Positions 51,546 to 63,245 of a stretch of DNA of 64,000 bases are shown here, in pieces. The position numbers and the translations under genes are program-made. Positions within the stretch are counted from its first letter, which is position 1; the number at the start of each line of letters is the position of its first letter. Under the pieces are notes generated by a model that saw only the letters and a list, made by a program, of their open reading frames with translations, was not told the DNA's origin and ran no database searches. Source of the DNA: Eudromia elegans (lineage: Eukaryota > Chordata > Aves > Tinamiformes > Tinamidae); NCBI GenBank assembly GCA_003342815.1, contig PTEX01000006.1:2673338-2737337 (forward strand). The letters run 5' to 3'.

Positions 51546-54500
51546 TCTGAAATCCAGATGTGTCTCCAAAGGCTTCTACCCTCCCAACTATCTGGAATAT
51601 TTGGCTGGCATCCCTCCAATCCATTTCTTGCAGGAAGGGTTACTGGCTTCAACAGACATATTTTCTTTCTCGGAGTCAGCAGTGGGCCAGTAACCATCAA
51701 CTGTCAGAATTCTGCTGTTGGAGACTATCACTTTGTGGTCACTTCTCGGCCTCTGTCTTTAAAGATTTGTTTGTTTGTACGACTAAAACTTGTGCATTTC
51801 TAAGCACAACTATTGCTGCTGAACACAGAGATTAGATTTCTTTGCAGGCAAAAAAACAGTGCTGAGAGCTGTTTATCACTAATAATATTTGCACAAATTT
51901 TTGTGTTTTGGATATTTGGAAGTTTGGAGCCGCAAAACATTGGAGAACAAGAAGCTCCTTTTGTACTTCATTCTCTGTTAAAGAGCGTGGAGTGGACATT
52001 TTCTGCTGTTTTTTTTATTTCTTTATCCTTTCCCCCTCCTTTTTCCTCAGTCATGCATGTGGTGTTTTGGCAAATAAAGGTGTACAATTCATGCTGAGTT
52101 TATTGTCTGCTTAAAAGGGTTTCTGTCTTCTGAAAATTTGGCCCTTTATATTCCTGGGGACTTTTGGCAATTCTATTTTTTTTTTATTGCTCAGGTAGAC
52201 CACTTGGTTGTCCAAAGTGACACTGTATTGACTTTGCTAGCCAAAAAAATCTTCCTTCAGTATTAACTATCATTTTTTTTTCTAGTTTATCCTCTAGATT
52301 ATCTGAGGACATTTAGCTAACCTTATACAGCTTCCTTGTTTCACTCAAAACTTGGGAACGTTTTGTTGAGAAGGTGAAGTGTGTCCTCTTTACATACAGT
52401 TTATTTTACATTTGAGGAGCTCTTGAGGCAGGAGACCCTACATCACGTAGTAGTACTTGTAAGGAGGCTGTCAGATTTCATTTAACTAAATATTTTTAAG
52501 TGAAAAAGATAAAAATACTTCAGCTCAAATATGTTTATAGATATTTCCCAGTAACTTCTTTCACCACCTCTGTTGTTCAGAATCTGAAAGGCAATACACT
52601 TTAATTATACATAATATGTAATGAAAACCATAAGTTAATACAGGAAAGCAGGTCAAAAATCTTGAACATAATTTGTAGGTTTTTCACTTGTGTGTTTTCC
52701 CTGCGCATATCTTAACATCTATTACAAGTTCTTCCTCTCTTAAATCTTTTTTCTTCTGTGATGCTTTTCCAGATTTCTTCTTGTACTCTGGGCATTTGAG
52801 GACAAGTAAGTAGAGGGGAGGGAAAGTTACTGAGAAAAAGAGAGTTCCTCTTGTGTTGTTTTCCCTGAAAAGTGGAGACTGGCTCCCTTCTCATACATTC
52901 TTTTAGTTTATTTTTGATCCCTTTTCCCAGTATTTTTTCATAATAGAAATTTCCCACTAGTCTCCTGCAGCTGAAATACTGAAGGTGACTTCTGTGCCCA
53001 GAGAAATCACTTGATGCTGAGTATTAACCAATGCCTTGTTAGAACAAGGACAGGTAAATCTTACCAGGGTAAGACTTTTCTATACTTTCTATACTGTAAT
53101 GGTCTATAAGACCTTTTCTATACTTTTTTTTCCTAGTTACACTTTTGCTGTTTTTTTTCTTGGATATTTATTTCCGTAACAAAGTACCCTACATCTATAT
53201 TTCACGAAACGCTCCAAATATAACTGTTCCTGTTATCGCTTGAAAAATGAAACCCCAGCAAAATATAGCAAAGGTGATTGTCTACATACCTGCAGAATCG
53301 TAAACAAGAGTACTTTGCTAAAAGTTCATTTTAGCAACCAAATAGTGAGTGTTAAGGTTAGCTAAATTCTAGGATAAATGACACTATTCGTTCTCATTCA
53401 TAAAAAGTAAATTTGTGCAATATCAAGAAGCTGGCATTATTGACAGTAGCTTCCTTTTAAGCTCAGAATGATGGTCTTTTTTCTCTCCTACATTTTAATG
53501 ATGAAAAGAACCTATTTTGAAAGAACCATTTTGAAAGAACCTATGGGATTTAACAATTATTTCCCTTTAAAGGGCAGTTAGATTTGAAAATCTAGCTCCT
53601 CTAGGTTCTTTTAAAAATACAGGCTGTTATTAATAAACTATCATCTGATGCCTGTAACATTACATCAGACTTCAGCTTTTGTAAGTGCAGAAGACCATAT
53701 GGGTACTGTATTCTCAACCACTTCTAATGACTTTAGCTATTTCACTAAATACTTACATAAATTAATTTAGGGCTAGGAGCTCACTGGTGCTTGCCATTCA
53801 TTCTAGAAATTCGGACAAAGAGGGAGCACCTATGCATTGAACTACAAATCACTATAGTGATAAACTGACTTAATCAAAAAGGTATTATAGAAAGAGTTTA
53901 TTAATTTCAGTATTTCTGGTCATGCAACCCTAAAGGATTTGAAAGCGCAGCATACACTGTAAGCAAATCGGAATCACACTGACTAATTATAAAATATTTT
54001 CCATAAACAATTAGGAAATAATGATGATGTTGATGACATGAAAAAAGTCTTCATAATTAAAGCTGTGCAAGTGCGAAACCCTAATGAAATTCTATTGTAA
54101 GGGCCTCATATCACTTTTTTTGTGTGGAATTGGTGTCACAGGGTAGTGGCTAAATAAATAAATAGAGGCAAAGAATGAAAATGTTTCAAGATGTATTCTT
54201 AAACAATTTTGCAGGTAGAGTCTCTTCAACAGTTTCAGTATTAATTCTTCAGGTGTATTCTTTAGGATTTAGAGGGATGATTCCTGAAATAGTATCTTTC
54301 AATTAAAGAGAAAGAAAAAATCCCTGCATTTTCAGAAGACTAATGTTAAATCTCATGGAAAACATTGGTGAATTTAGTGTTTTGCCTGTGACATTACTGA
54401 GATCTAGGTAATTATTTTGCTGAGACAGGTCCTGTAGTTGCAAATGTTTTCTCCAAATAATTGTTACCGAATCGTAGAATGCCTGCTGCCTCCTAAAGCA

Positions 54501-56599
54501 AACATATGGTAAAAAAGCTGCTGGTGGAAATTTTGTTTTAAATTCAGTGTAACGGGGTAACAATGGTAACAGTTGCCACTGTTCAAAGGGAAATGACTGA
54601 TTCAAAACAAAACCTTAACCTGGCAACCTGTCAGAGCGAGACAAGCAGTGATGCCAGTCAAAACAGCAAAGGCTGTACTGTTCCTCCTCCCTCAGTCTTT
54701 CTGCTACTATGAAAGGCTGTATTATGTTTACAGTGTTTATTTTATCTCTGAACCTTTTGCTGATGCAGTGCTTCAGTGCTTTCTGGTAGTCGTTTCCTGC
54801 TCCTAGGTGAAATAAGAAATTGTCAGGCTGTTTTGTTTGTTGCTGTGCCTGTGTCGCACTTTGGCACCTGCAGTTTTGCTGTCTGTTGCTGAAAGCTTCT
54901 GCTCTGGCCAGAGCTGGAGAAGCTGCTCCGAGAAAGGGCAGGGATGTAACTGCATCCCTGCAGGAGCAGGTTAGAGAAGGAGCTGCCAGAAGCCAAGAGC
55001 AGCAGGGCAGACTCTGGCGAGGCATCTGGCAACATCCGGCATCTGACAGTCCCTCTGCTCCTCTCTAACCTACTAGGTCAAATGGGGACAGACAGAAAAT
55101 ATGTGCTGGGGCAGGGTGGGACTGCAGCGCTGGGTGTGTGGGTTTTTGAACAAGGCATTTAAAGTCCAGCAGTTTGGCCACTCAAATCCCGTAATGTGTC
55201 AGAAGGAGAACTAGCCAGATGACACCCTGGGGCACCTTGGATTTGAGTCCGAGAAGCAGCCAAGGAATATCATATTCCCCAGCCTGAGTGTGGAGCAACA
55301 ACAGGAAAACCAGCCCAATCAGTGGCTGTTGCATAGAAAGCGAGTGAGTCATCTCGTGATGCTACTGCTTGCTGTTGATAGACGGGATAATTCCTATGCT
55401 TTTCTCAGGGAGATCTGGAGCAGCTGTAGGCTTTCACCTGGAAAACCGCTTCTTCCTCTGCACCTGTAATGCACCTTCAGCAGTGATTTTAGCCCAGCAT
55501 AGGAGACCATAAAATAAGACAGACAGATGGTCAAGTATTCTTATTTATTTATTTAATTTTTATTTTATTTAAAAAAAACCCTTTCCCGCATTTGTAAGAG
55601 AATTAAGCAAACTGATTAAACTGATTAGCCAAAGAGCGGCATAGATAGCATCTGCATTCATTGAAGCCAGCACTTCCAAATAACCTTCACAAGCCAGCAA
55701 GAAATATATCCATCATGTAAACCTGGGCCTTCCCCCACCACCTCCCATACCTTGATGAGTGACTTTGGCTGAGAATGAAGCAGAGAAACATTGGCATTTC
55801 CTCTGTCAAAATATTATTCTGCCCCCATGGATGCAGGCACTCTTCAAAATAAATTTGATTTTTATCTGCAAAACAACAAGAAAATTTCCTCACAAGAAGA
55901 AACTTTCAAATCAGCTACTCAGAAAAACAGCTCATTTTAACCAAGCTGTTTACAACTCCAAACAGATCTGCTTGGCCAGAATACCAAGATGGAGGCAAAT
56001 AAATATTTCCCATGCAGCTGCAGGGTTAGAGATTTAATATCCTTATGCCTCATTTGGTGAGTGTTGGCATGTCACGATCCTGTTGCCTTCCCGTGGGATG
56101 CCTTTGCTTGCCCTGGGCTGTCCATAAACCTGGATGATCTCTGTAAGGGAAGAATAGGAGGAAGATAACTAGATGCTGCCACATTTGAAGGAAAACACAA
56201 ATAATTGTTTAAAACCTAGTAGGGCACTTCTGTGGTGTAGAAGTACTCTGACTCATGAAACTTTGTTATTTTCTTAAGATGGTGGGGATAAGTCACTGAT
56301 GTAAAGCTATCGGCTACGCTTATGCACTGCTGTATCTTGTTCAGGGCATGTCCAACTTCTCAGGTCATAGACACAGAACAGGGTCTGATCCACCTGATGA
56401 TCTAGACCAAGAAGAACTTGGAGCCATCAGAGCTATACTGTTTTTAGCCAGCAAAAGAGCTGGCCACAAGTGCTTTAAGCTGGCAGCTTCTGAGACTGTG
56501 AGTGAGAGAAGCTATTTGCTGAAGAGCCAGCTTCTTCCTCCTACTCCCCTGGTTGCTTTCATTTTAGTTATCTCATTTTCAGCTGAAAAGGCTGCTTCA
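51546..56599. other. Non-coding block, no gene seen
   Basis: Frames up to 136 codons (minus, 54615-55025) occur in the slightly GC-richer 54.6-55.1 kb part, with competing plus-strand frames and no motif. A short direct repeat with unit 'gaacctattttgaaa' lies at 53505-53545. No family or RNA gene was recognised. Confidence 0.5.
53505..53545. repeat. Short imperfect tandem repeat (14-16 base unit)
   Basis: Three consecutive units of the type 'aaagaacc(t)attttg', the last ending in 'ctatggg' instead. Probably replication slippage. Confidence 0.7.
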
Positions 56600-57530
56600 T
56601 AACAAAGTAATGCTGGAAAGGACGTGTGTAGGTGGTGTGGTTACTTCCCCTTCCAGCCTTCTCACCCACCCACCCTAAGGGTGCCTGTCTGAGCTCTCTG
56701 TCTCCCTATATAACCTTTATCCTAACAGTTAGAAACGTTTTTCCTAATGTCTAATCTAAGGCTTCTGTCACACATGAAGCTGATTACTTCTTGCCTTTCT
56801 TTGATCAACACAGGATAAGCGATGACTTTAAAATCTTTTTAAGTAAATGCTGCCTGATGTTTATCATTCTTTCTTCAGTCTTCTGTTTTTTCCTGATAGA
56901 TCTCATTTTCTACATTTCCCGTTGTTCTTTGTTCTCCTTAAGACTTTTTCCAGTTTACCACATCTTTCTTAAAATTGAGAGACAAAAATAGATGTAGCTA
57001 AGGCTTTACCAGTCATTAATAAAGTGGAATAATTTCCTTCCATGTTTTATGTAGAGTTTCTTTTTAATAAACACAGAATTATATTCTTCTGTTTTGAAAC
57101 CTTCATCCGCAGTTGACTCATGTTCAGTCTGTGATCCAACTTACCCAGTCTTTTTTCTTTCAGCCTTCCTCTTTTGGTGCTTTGGTACACACTTGAATTT
57201 CTCATCTAATGTAGAACTTTGCACTTTATGAAATTTCATCTAATTGATTTCATACCATTTTCTTCCAATTTTTCACCCTTATTTTGAATCTTCTTTTTTC
57301 AAAGTACTTACAGTCTCTTCTACTTCTATGCCATGCCCATTTTTTCAGTGTTTCTTGTTCCACTGAGTTACTAATGACATCAACTGTGCTGAGACCTTCC
57401 CAAGCCTAGTCTTCCAGTTTGAAAATGAGCCATTGGCAGACACTTTTCAAAAAATTATATCCACTGTATAACACTCATATCTGGATCATAATCCACTACT
57501 TTTCCTAGTGAACAACTTTTCTGAGAGAAA
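56600..57530 (-). mobile_element. Ancient CR1-like LINE fragment, antisense, about 0.9 kb
   Basis: Read on the plus strand, this is the reverse complement of an old amniote CR1 3' half. Blocks in the expected order are 'atgctggaaagga' near 56610, 'cctaacagttagaaac' near 56722, 'tgattacttcttgcc' near 56780, 'tttttccagtttaccacatc' near 56945, 'taaggctttaccagtcatta' near 57000, 'gttgactcatgttcagtc' near 57112, 'gtagaactttgcactttatg' near 57211, 'gaaatttcatctaattgatt' near 57230 and 'ccagtttgaaaatgagccat' near 57415. The regular order over more than 800 bases makes chance unlikely. The element's 3' end lies to the left and the RT-coding part to the right. All frames are destroyed. Sequence to about 57750 may belong to it but is not alignable by eye. 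Confidence 0.8.
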
Positions 57531-59254
57531 ATATCTGTATATTTTATGTGTTTTCCCATCTATTACTCTTGTTTATTTTCTGGGTTTTTTTCTTTTTTTT
57601 TTCCCTCCTATTTGTTTTGTTTTAGTTGAGCATAATTATTCCGGAATATTAAAAAGTGTTCTTGTCATTGTAATCATCTGGTTTCCAAATGTCTTCTGCT
57701 TCCTGGATCAAGTTCCCCAATTGATGGTTAATCCAGTTCAAGTGTAACAAAATTCCTTATCTGGTAAATAAGCCATTTCGGACTCCTGGTTGTTGTTTGT
57801 TCTTTACACGCTGACAGGCCAAAGGAACACTTTGTACAAAATGAAGTGTGTTGCTCCTAAGAGTGCGTGCCTGTTTCTCACAATATCTTGCCTTTGCTCC
57901 TTCAACTAGGAGCATATAATTTTGGCTGTTTAACAATATTTTTTTAATTGCTTTTTCGTCATTGGTTGTCTTTCATTGTTTCCTTTTGTTCCTTCAACAC
58001 TAGCTTCAGCTATTTATTTTTAAAATAGCCACTGCAGATTAAAAATTTCAGGCTTCTGTATTTATCAGAATGGCCTCTGGATTCTCATGATATGAGCTTG
58101 CTTGGCATATAGCATTTATTTTATTACTTATTTATCTATATACTACTTTTTTTGTCAAAGCAGGTAAGTTGGAGATAATGTATTTTTTTCCTATAGTTAA
58201 GGGGACTTCCTTATAGTTAAGTTCCACACAAAAAGCATGATATTATTTTTATAGAGAGAAATTTATCTATTTATTTATTGCAGATTTCTTTAAAACTTAC
58301 TTTTCTTAGTTCCATTTAGTGTACAAACTGCTGTTGACTTCAGTGGGCTAGAGTATTTCCCCATACTTATTTTCCAGATAAGCTTGCTGGTTTGGGGGAG
58401 ACTTTTGTAGAGCAAGACTTTACTATGTAAAGGCTCGAATGGCAGGGTAGGGCTGTTAATAAAAATACAACCATGCAAAGATAGTGGATGATTTCAATCT
58501 AGTATTTTTTAGACCTTAATTTCAATGAAGTTTTTGTGGTGCACTGAAAAGTACTTCACTGTGATCCCATTAATAAGTCAGTGCAAATGCACGTGGACAT
58601 TATATAGTGTTACCTGTTTGCTATTTTTGCTCTATATCCTAGCTCCCTCAAATAAGTTTCTATGAGAGATGGCAGGTATCTTGGAATTTTGAGTAAAAGC
58701 CTTTACACTGCATTGAAAATTGAGACAACAACTAATATATTTCTACATTTTTGTTAAATACTGCAATTCAGGAAATATCATATATCATATATTCTATCCT
58801 ATCAAATATTATTATAATATGCTGAGTCAGCTGAAATCAAGATGTGTCTTAGGCATTAAAAATCATGAATCAGGTTATACTCAAAACAAAGTATCTGGGC
58901 ACTTCTATTAATAGTGTATTATTGTTTTGTTTTACTTGTTTTCTAATTCCTTAAAACATACTTTCCATATTTCGCCCCTGTTTCAAGCCGTGAATGCTAG
59001 AAATTTGATTCTTCTTTTATTTTAAATCAAATGTCACATTCTTTATTAATTACAGGACTAAAAGAGCTGGAATTTGAAGGAGAATATGAAATGTTGTGTG
59101 AATCATTACACAGATGTGATAGTTTCTTTAAACATTATTTCAAGTAATTTCAAGTATGTGAAGATTCCCTGTAGGAAATATTTGCATTTTCTGAAATCAG
59201 TATATACTTGGCCTTTGTATTTTACTTTCGTGTCTGCTCAAATCAAATAAATAC

Positions 59255-59340
59255 TTTGTATTTTATTACTTATATTTTATTATATTATTTATTATATTAC
59301 TTATTTTATTACTTCGTATTTATTTGATTTTGATCAGACT
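59255..59340. repeat. AT-rich low-complexity stretch
   Basis: Degenerate repeats of 'ttattatatta' and 'tattttattactt', including near-copies of 'actttgtattta' and 'acttcgtattta'. Slippage-prone sequence without a coding role. Confidence 0.75.
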
Positions 59341-60569
59341 TTATATTTCTCAAATATAGAAAAAAATAATGTAATGAACCACAGTTGAGTTATATTGTGA
59401 GGCACGAAATATGTAAGGGCCCATTCTTTTTATAAAATGCCATAAAACTCTAATGTTGTCTGGAGGTCTGAAAAATAATTCTTGTTTCCATATTCATTAT
59501 GTATTGGACTGACTTGTTTAAAATTACTGTTTTCCAGCAAAGCAGTGTTATTTCAACTCTGTTGAAGACCATCTGTACGGGTGAATCTGACTCACTAGAG
59601 ATATGTGAATAAGACAAAGGAATTCAAGGAATGGATATTTCAAGATTCTTTGTGTCACAGTTTTAAAGTGACTCAGGCTCAATCTGTAATTCAAATTAGA
59701 GACACATACTTCATTTCTCATTCTTTCGCGCAACATTTCATAGAAGTTTTCAAAAATGTTGTGTCTAAATATTTACACTCTGAAATAAATATCTCCTTAT
59801 TTGCCCTTTTCTGTCCAGAACTGCCTATTATTTCAGCAGTTATGTCACTTGCTTTGTTTTATTTTTAACTTGACTACATGATACTGCTGAAACTATGATC
59901 AGACAAGTTTTTTTCTCAAACCCTAATTTGAGGAATGGAATTTGTTTGTATGATATGTACTAGCAGAACAGGATTTTGCCATGAATAATTTATTTGATAA
60001 ATGTAGATTCCCACTTTATTTCATTATTTTATACGAGCAAACAACTTTCTCTGATTTATTCATTATTCAGATTTAATCAACTTTTACAATCAGAAAATGA
60101 CTCTAAAATTGATTAATATTGATAAATTTCCTGGGAATATTGACTCAATAACATAAATTTGAAGCTGAAGTGATGAAGTTTAACACTAAATTGTCAAGTT
60201 TTGGTGCATAGTATATATAACTTCTGCTACCAAATTAGATAATCTTTTGAGTGCTCTGGTACATTTGTTCACCACGTTTTTAAAATACGGTGTTTATGAA
60301 TAGTTATGCAGCAGTTCAGAAGCTCACTTGTTTTTAATACTTGTCTAATATGACTGCTTGAATGTTAATGGGAAACACATATATGCAATATTTCAGCATA
60401 GGCAAAATGAATTTCTTTAAAAATATATGTGAAGGTGAACCTTTTAGGTATTATTTGCTTGAGGTTTTAAATTATTTGACTTATTACTTAATCCTGTTCC
60501 TCTTCAAATCCACTGACCTTTGTTGAGGAAGGTTGTGTGTGTAGCATAGAGCTTTTTGGGAATGTGGAA

Positions 60570-60609
60570 AGGTTCTGCTCTCTGATGAGATGCTGTAGTA
60601 GCAGAACCT
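60570..60609. repeat. Inverted repeat (10-bp stem, 20-base loop)
   Basis: 'aggttctgct' (60570-60579) and 'agcagaacct' (60600-60609) are perfect reverse complements around a 20-base loop. The stem is half GC and so fairly stable as RNA. No gene or terminator-like T run is attached. Confidence 0.85.
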
Positions 60610-62039
60610 CTTACCCCACTTCTTCTCCTCAGACTGAGAGCCTGCAAAAAAATGACTGTCTGAGAGTTATCTGAGATAAAATATGTTCCTCTGGCAGGTC
60701 TGTGTGTCTCCTTAACTTCTCCTGAACGGTCCATAACTTAATGTGAATATCAGAGTCTGCACAAGTGGACAGTGGCTGTGATGTTTTCCTTTGAACAGTC
60801 CTGGGCTAGTGACTATACAGTAAGTGAATAAAGATGTAATGCTCCCCGTCTCCAAATCAAATAATAGGGATCAGAATGAAGAGTGCCTTTTAATTCCTTG
60901 CAGATCCTCCTGAAAACACCCAGGCAGACTTTTGGACTCACAGAAAGGATCCAATACATTTGTGTATCTTTGCCAAAATATACCATACCTATTTATTCAT
61001 TTGTTAACAGTCAGCAATTTACATTATCAACCCAGATTGGTCTCCCATGATGGCAAATAAAATTGCTATCTGTTTACATCTTGTGCCTGTAGTTTATCAG
61101 AAGAGGCTATGAAAGTCTAAGGTCGTGGCAACATCTGCCTACCCTGCCAGGAACACAATAGGGGCTTAAATTCCTGACACCAGAAATTTGCTTCCTGTGA
61201 ATGCAGAGGGGTATATTTGCTCCTACAGTGTTAGGTTTCCTAAACAAAAGATGAATAGAGCAGATAAAAACAAATGTTCTTAAACTCTGCAAAATTAAAA
61301 GCATGGTTCAGCCTTCGGCTACTCAGACATAGGCCAAATGAGGAGCATCATGAATAGAAAAGCCCAAGTGCTGAATAGAGATTTAGCATGTTAAGATAGA
61401 AATAATATTACTGAGGAAAAGAAATAGGTTTTCATCTAAACACATGAGATGCTACCATTTCTCTCATTTTTAATGGGAATGGTGTGACTGCTTTCAAAAG
61501 AAAAGATAATAGTTGGGGTTATCATAAGTTTATTTAAGGTGAGCCAGACATACTCAAGCCCAGTGAAAACTTCAATGTTAATACGGAAAAAAAAATCAAA
61601 TGTGTTTTATTGCAGCTATTTTAAGAAGTTCACCTGAGTTCTTCAGCCTCCACCACCCCCTCCACTCCATGACTATCATGATGCAAATGTGTTTTCAATC
61701 TCCGGCATTCCAAGATTGCAAGTAAATAATTCTGTCCTTGAACCATAGCACAGATTAATTACTAGCTGGAAATTGTTCCTCGTGTACAGAGAATGTGAAA
61801 GTTTTTAACAAAGAGAATATTCATTAATCTTGGGTGATGTTTGTTTTGGAAGGCATATATGTATTACGGAGGGGAAAAACACTAACAAACTTCAGATACA
61901 GGGCCAAATTTTCTGTATACTTGCATATCGCATATGACCCAAACAAGGAGCTGTTATAATAGCTGTGTGTCCTTCTAATGTCAAGTGCAATGTCTGGCTA
62001 CTATGAATTAGAATATTTGTTGAGAGACGTTAAAGCACT

Positions 62040-62260
62040 AAATGAAGGTTTTCAGTCCGGTCCCCACCCCGCGCTGGGCGCTTGCTCGTGTGCCTGCTCG
62101 TGGGGCAGTCGTGGGGCAAAGCCTGTCTAGAGGTTCGAGGGAGCAAACGCATCTCGCCCTGCGCTGCTTACGGCCGCTCTGGGGAGCGTGAGCACGCTGG
62201 GGAGAGCTCCCTCGCGCTCTTAGGGAGGACTTTGTTTGGATGTGGGGCTGCATCAGCGGT
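62040..62260. promoter_or_regulatory. CpG-dense block 1, CpG-island-like
   Basis: About 17 CpG dinucleotides fall within roughly 165 bases (62057-62222), in clear contrast to the almost CpG-free, AT-rich DNA to the left. Such density normally survives only where DNA is unmethylated in the germ line, typically at promoters. No TATA box, initiator or coding exon is recognisable inside, and the 71-codon frames on both strands only reflect high GC. It could be the shore or upstream part of a CpG island belonging to a gene beyond the right edge. Confidence 0.5.
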
Positions 62261-62378
62261 TCAGCTGGCGTTACCCATTGAATCCGTTGTCCTTTGAATT
62301 GCCACGTGGCACTATGGCCTGCGGGTACCGCATGTGCTGTCCTTCGATTTGCACAGAGTGTGAGTCTGCCTCGGGTGG

Positions 62379-62450
62379 GCAGCTGGCTAATTTTTGAGCG
62401 TCGTCCTTTGGCTTGCAGCTGGCTAATTTTTGAGCATCGTCCTTTGGTTT
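62379..62450. repeat. 36-bp tandem duplication
   Basis: Two adjacent 36-base units (62379-62414 and 62415-62450) begin 'gcagctggctaatttttgag' and differ at only two positions by eye. One difference lies within a CpG (G to A), the other is C to T. Degenerate forms of the 'gtcctttgg-ttgc' part of the unit occur upstream near 62286 and 62337. Confidence 0.93.
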
Positions 62451-62924
62451 TAGGTGTCTTTGGAACAGTTTCTTAAGTCAGAGAGAAAATTGTGGATATC
62501 TCACAACCATTTGATGAACTTAGGAGAAAAAAGCCTAAAGAGCTGCATTTTGCAAGCACTGGCTTGGCAGGAAGGTGCCATTAGATAACGCTTCTCTGTA
62601 ATGACCAAAACCATTTTGTCTTGAATTTAAGGGACAAAGGAACAAAGAAACTTTTCACAAAGGCATTTAGGAGTTTGCAGCCTTTTCCTGATTGGCTCTA
62701 AATTCATATTGCACGCCAGAGCACCCTGGCTGACATGACAGACTAAGCCCCAATGGGTGCTTCCCGTTTGGAGGGCTCGGCCCAAGGAGAAGGGCTGTGT
62801 TGAGTGCAACACCCCAGCAGCACCCAGGCAAGGGGACTCAGATCACCGGACCAGGGCAGAGCTGCAAGGTGCTGGGGTGCCCACGAAGACGCAATCATAA
62901 CCGGCACACACACCACTCACTGTC
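62451..62924. other. Spacer between CpG-dense blocks, no gene seen
   Basis: Moderate GC and few CpGs compared with its flanks. Frames on both strands are at most 61-62 codons. No repeat or RNA gene was recognised. Confidence 0.5.
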
Positions 62925-63245
62925 CGGCAGCGCGGCCGCCCCCATGGCAGCCGAGGCCTGAAGTGAATTTCTTGCTGCCATCTTGTGTCTAAAGGCAAAA
63001 CGGCAAGGAAATTTCTAGAGTTCCGAAGTGCCCTTTTTTTTTACACGCCGCGTCAGGATGTTCTTCATAACACCGAAGGGTTGACGAAGGCCGGGGCTAA
63101 GCAGGGAAGCGGCTACGGCTGGCCCTCACGTAGCGTGGGAAAGGACGGATTAGCCAGGGGTGTGTGACTTCCCAGCGAGCCGCGCTCGGGGGAGCGGAGG
63201 TGAAGCTGCTCAAAGCGGCTCTCTGCGGACGCTTATTCCCCGCAG
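62925..63245. promoter_or_regulatory. CpG-dense block 2, CpG-island-like
   Basis: Around 28 CpG dinucleotides in about 320 bases, including a NotI-type octamer 'gcggccgc' near 62932 and 'gccgcgctcggggg' near 63179. With block 1 it forms a CpG-rich zone of about 1.2 kb. A short ATG frame near 62944 (ATG GCA GCC GAG GCC TGA) stops after five codons, so no coding start is supported. It is most likely promoter-proximal DNA of an unseen gene, direction unknown. Confidence 0.5.

Larger units (their letters stand above)
57531..62039. other. Very AT-rich non-coding block, no gene seen
   Basis: Many 'tatttatt'-type stretches occur, most densely at 59255-59340 where 'tattttattactt' recurs several times. 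Frames stay at or below 87 codons. A 10-bp perfect inverted repeat lies at 60570-60609. No repeat family, RNA gene or promoter was recognised. Confidence 0.55.

Noticed and set aside
54615..55025. 136-codon minus-strand frame in a slightly GC-richer patch
   Set aside because: Competing frames of similar length on the plus strand (54820-55068) and minus strand (54823-55035) show a local lack of stops. The composition is Ser/Gln/Cys-rich without motifs.
62120..62150. 'aggttcgaggg' resembling a tRNA T-loop box B
   Set aside because: No matching A box or cloverleaf arms are found at the required spacing. It is a chance match in CpG-rich DNA.
62940..62965. ATG in a GCC-rich context near 62944, resembling a Kozak start
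   Set aside because: The frame stops after five codons and no downstream exon can be linked from within the window.
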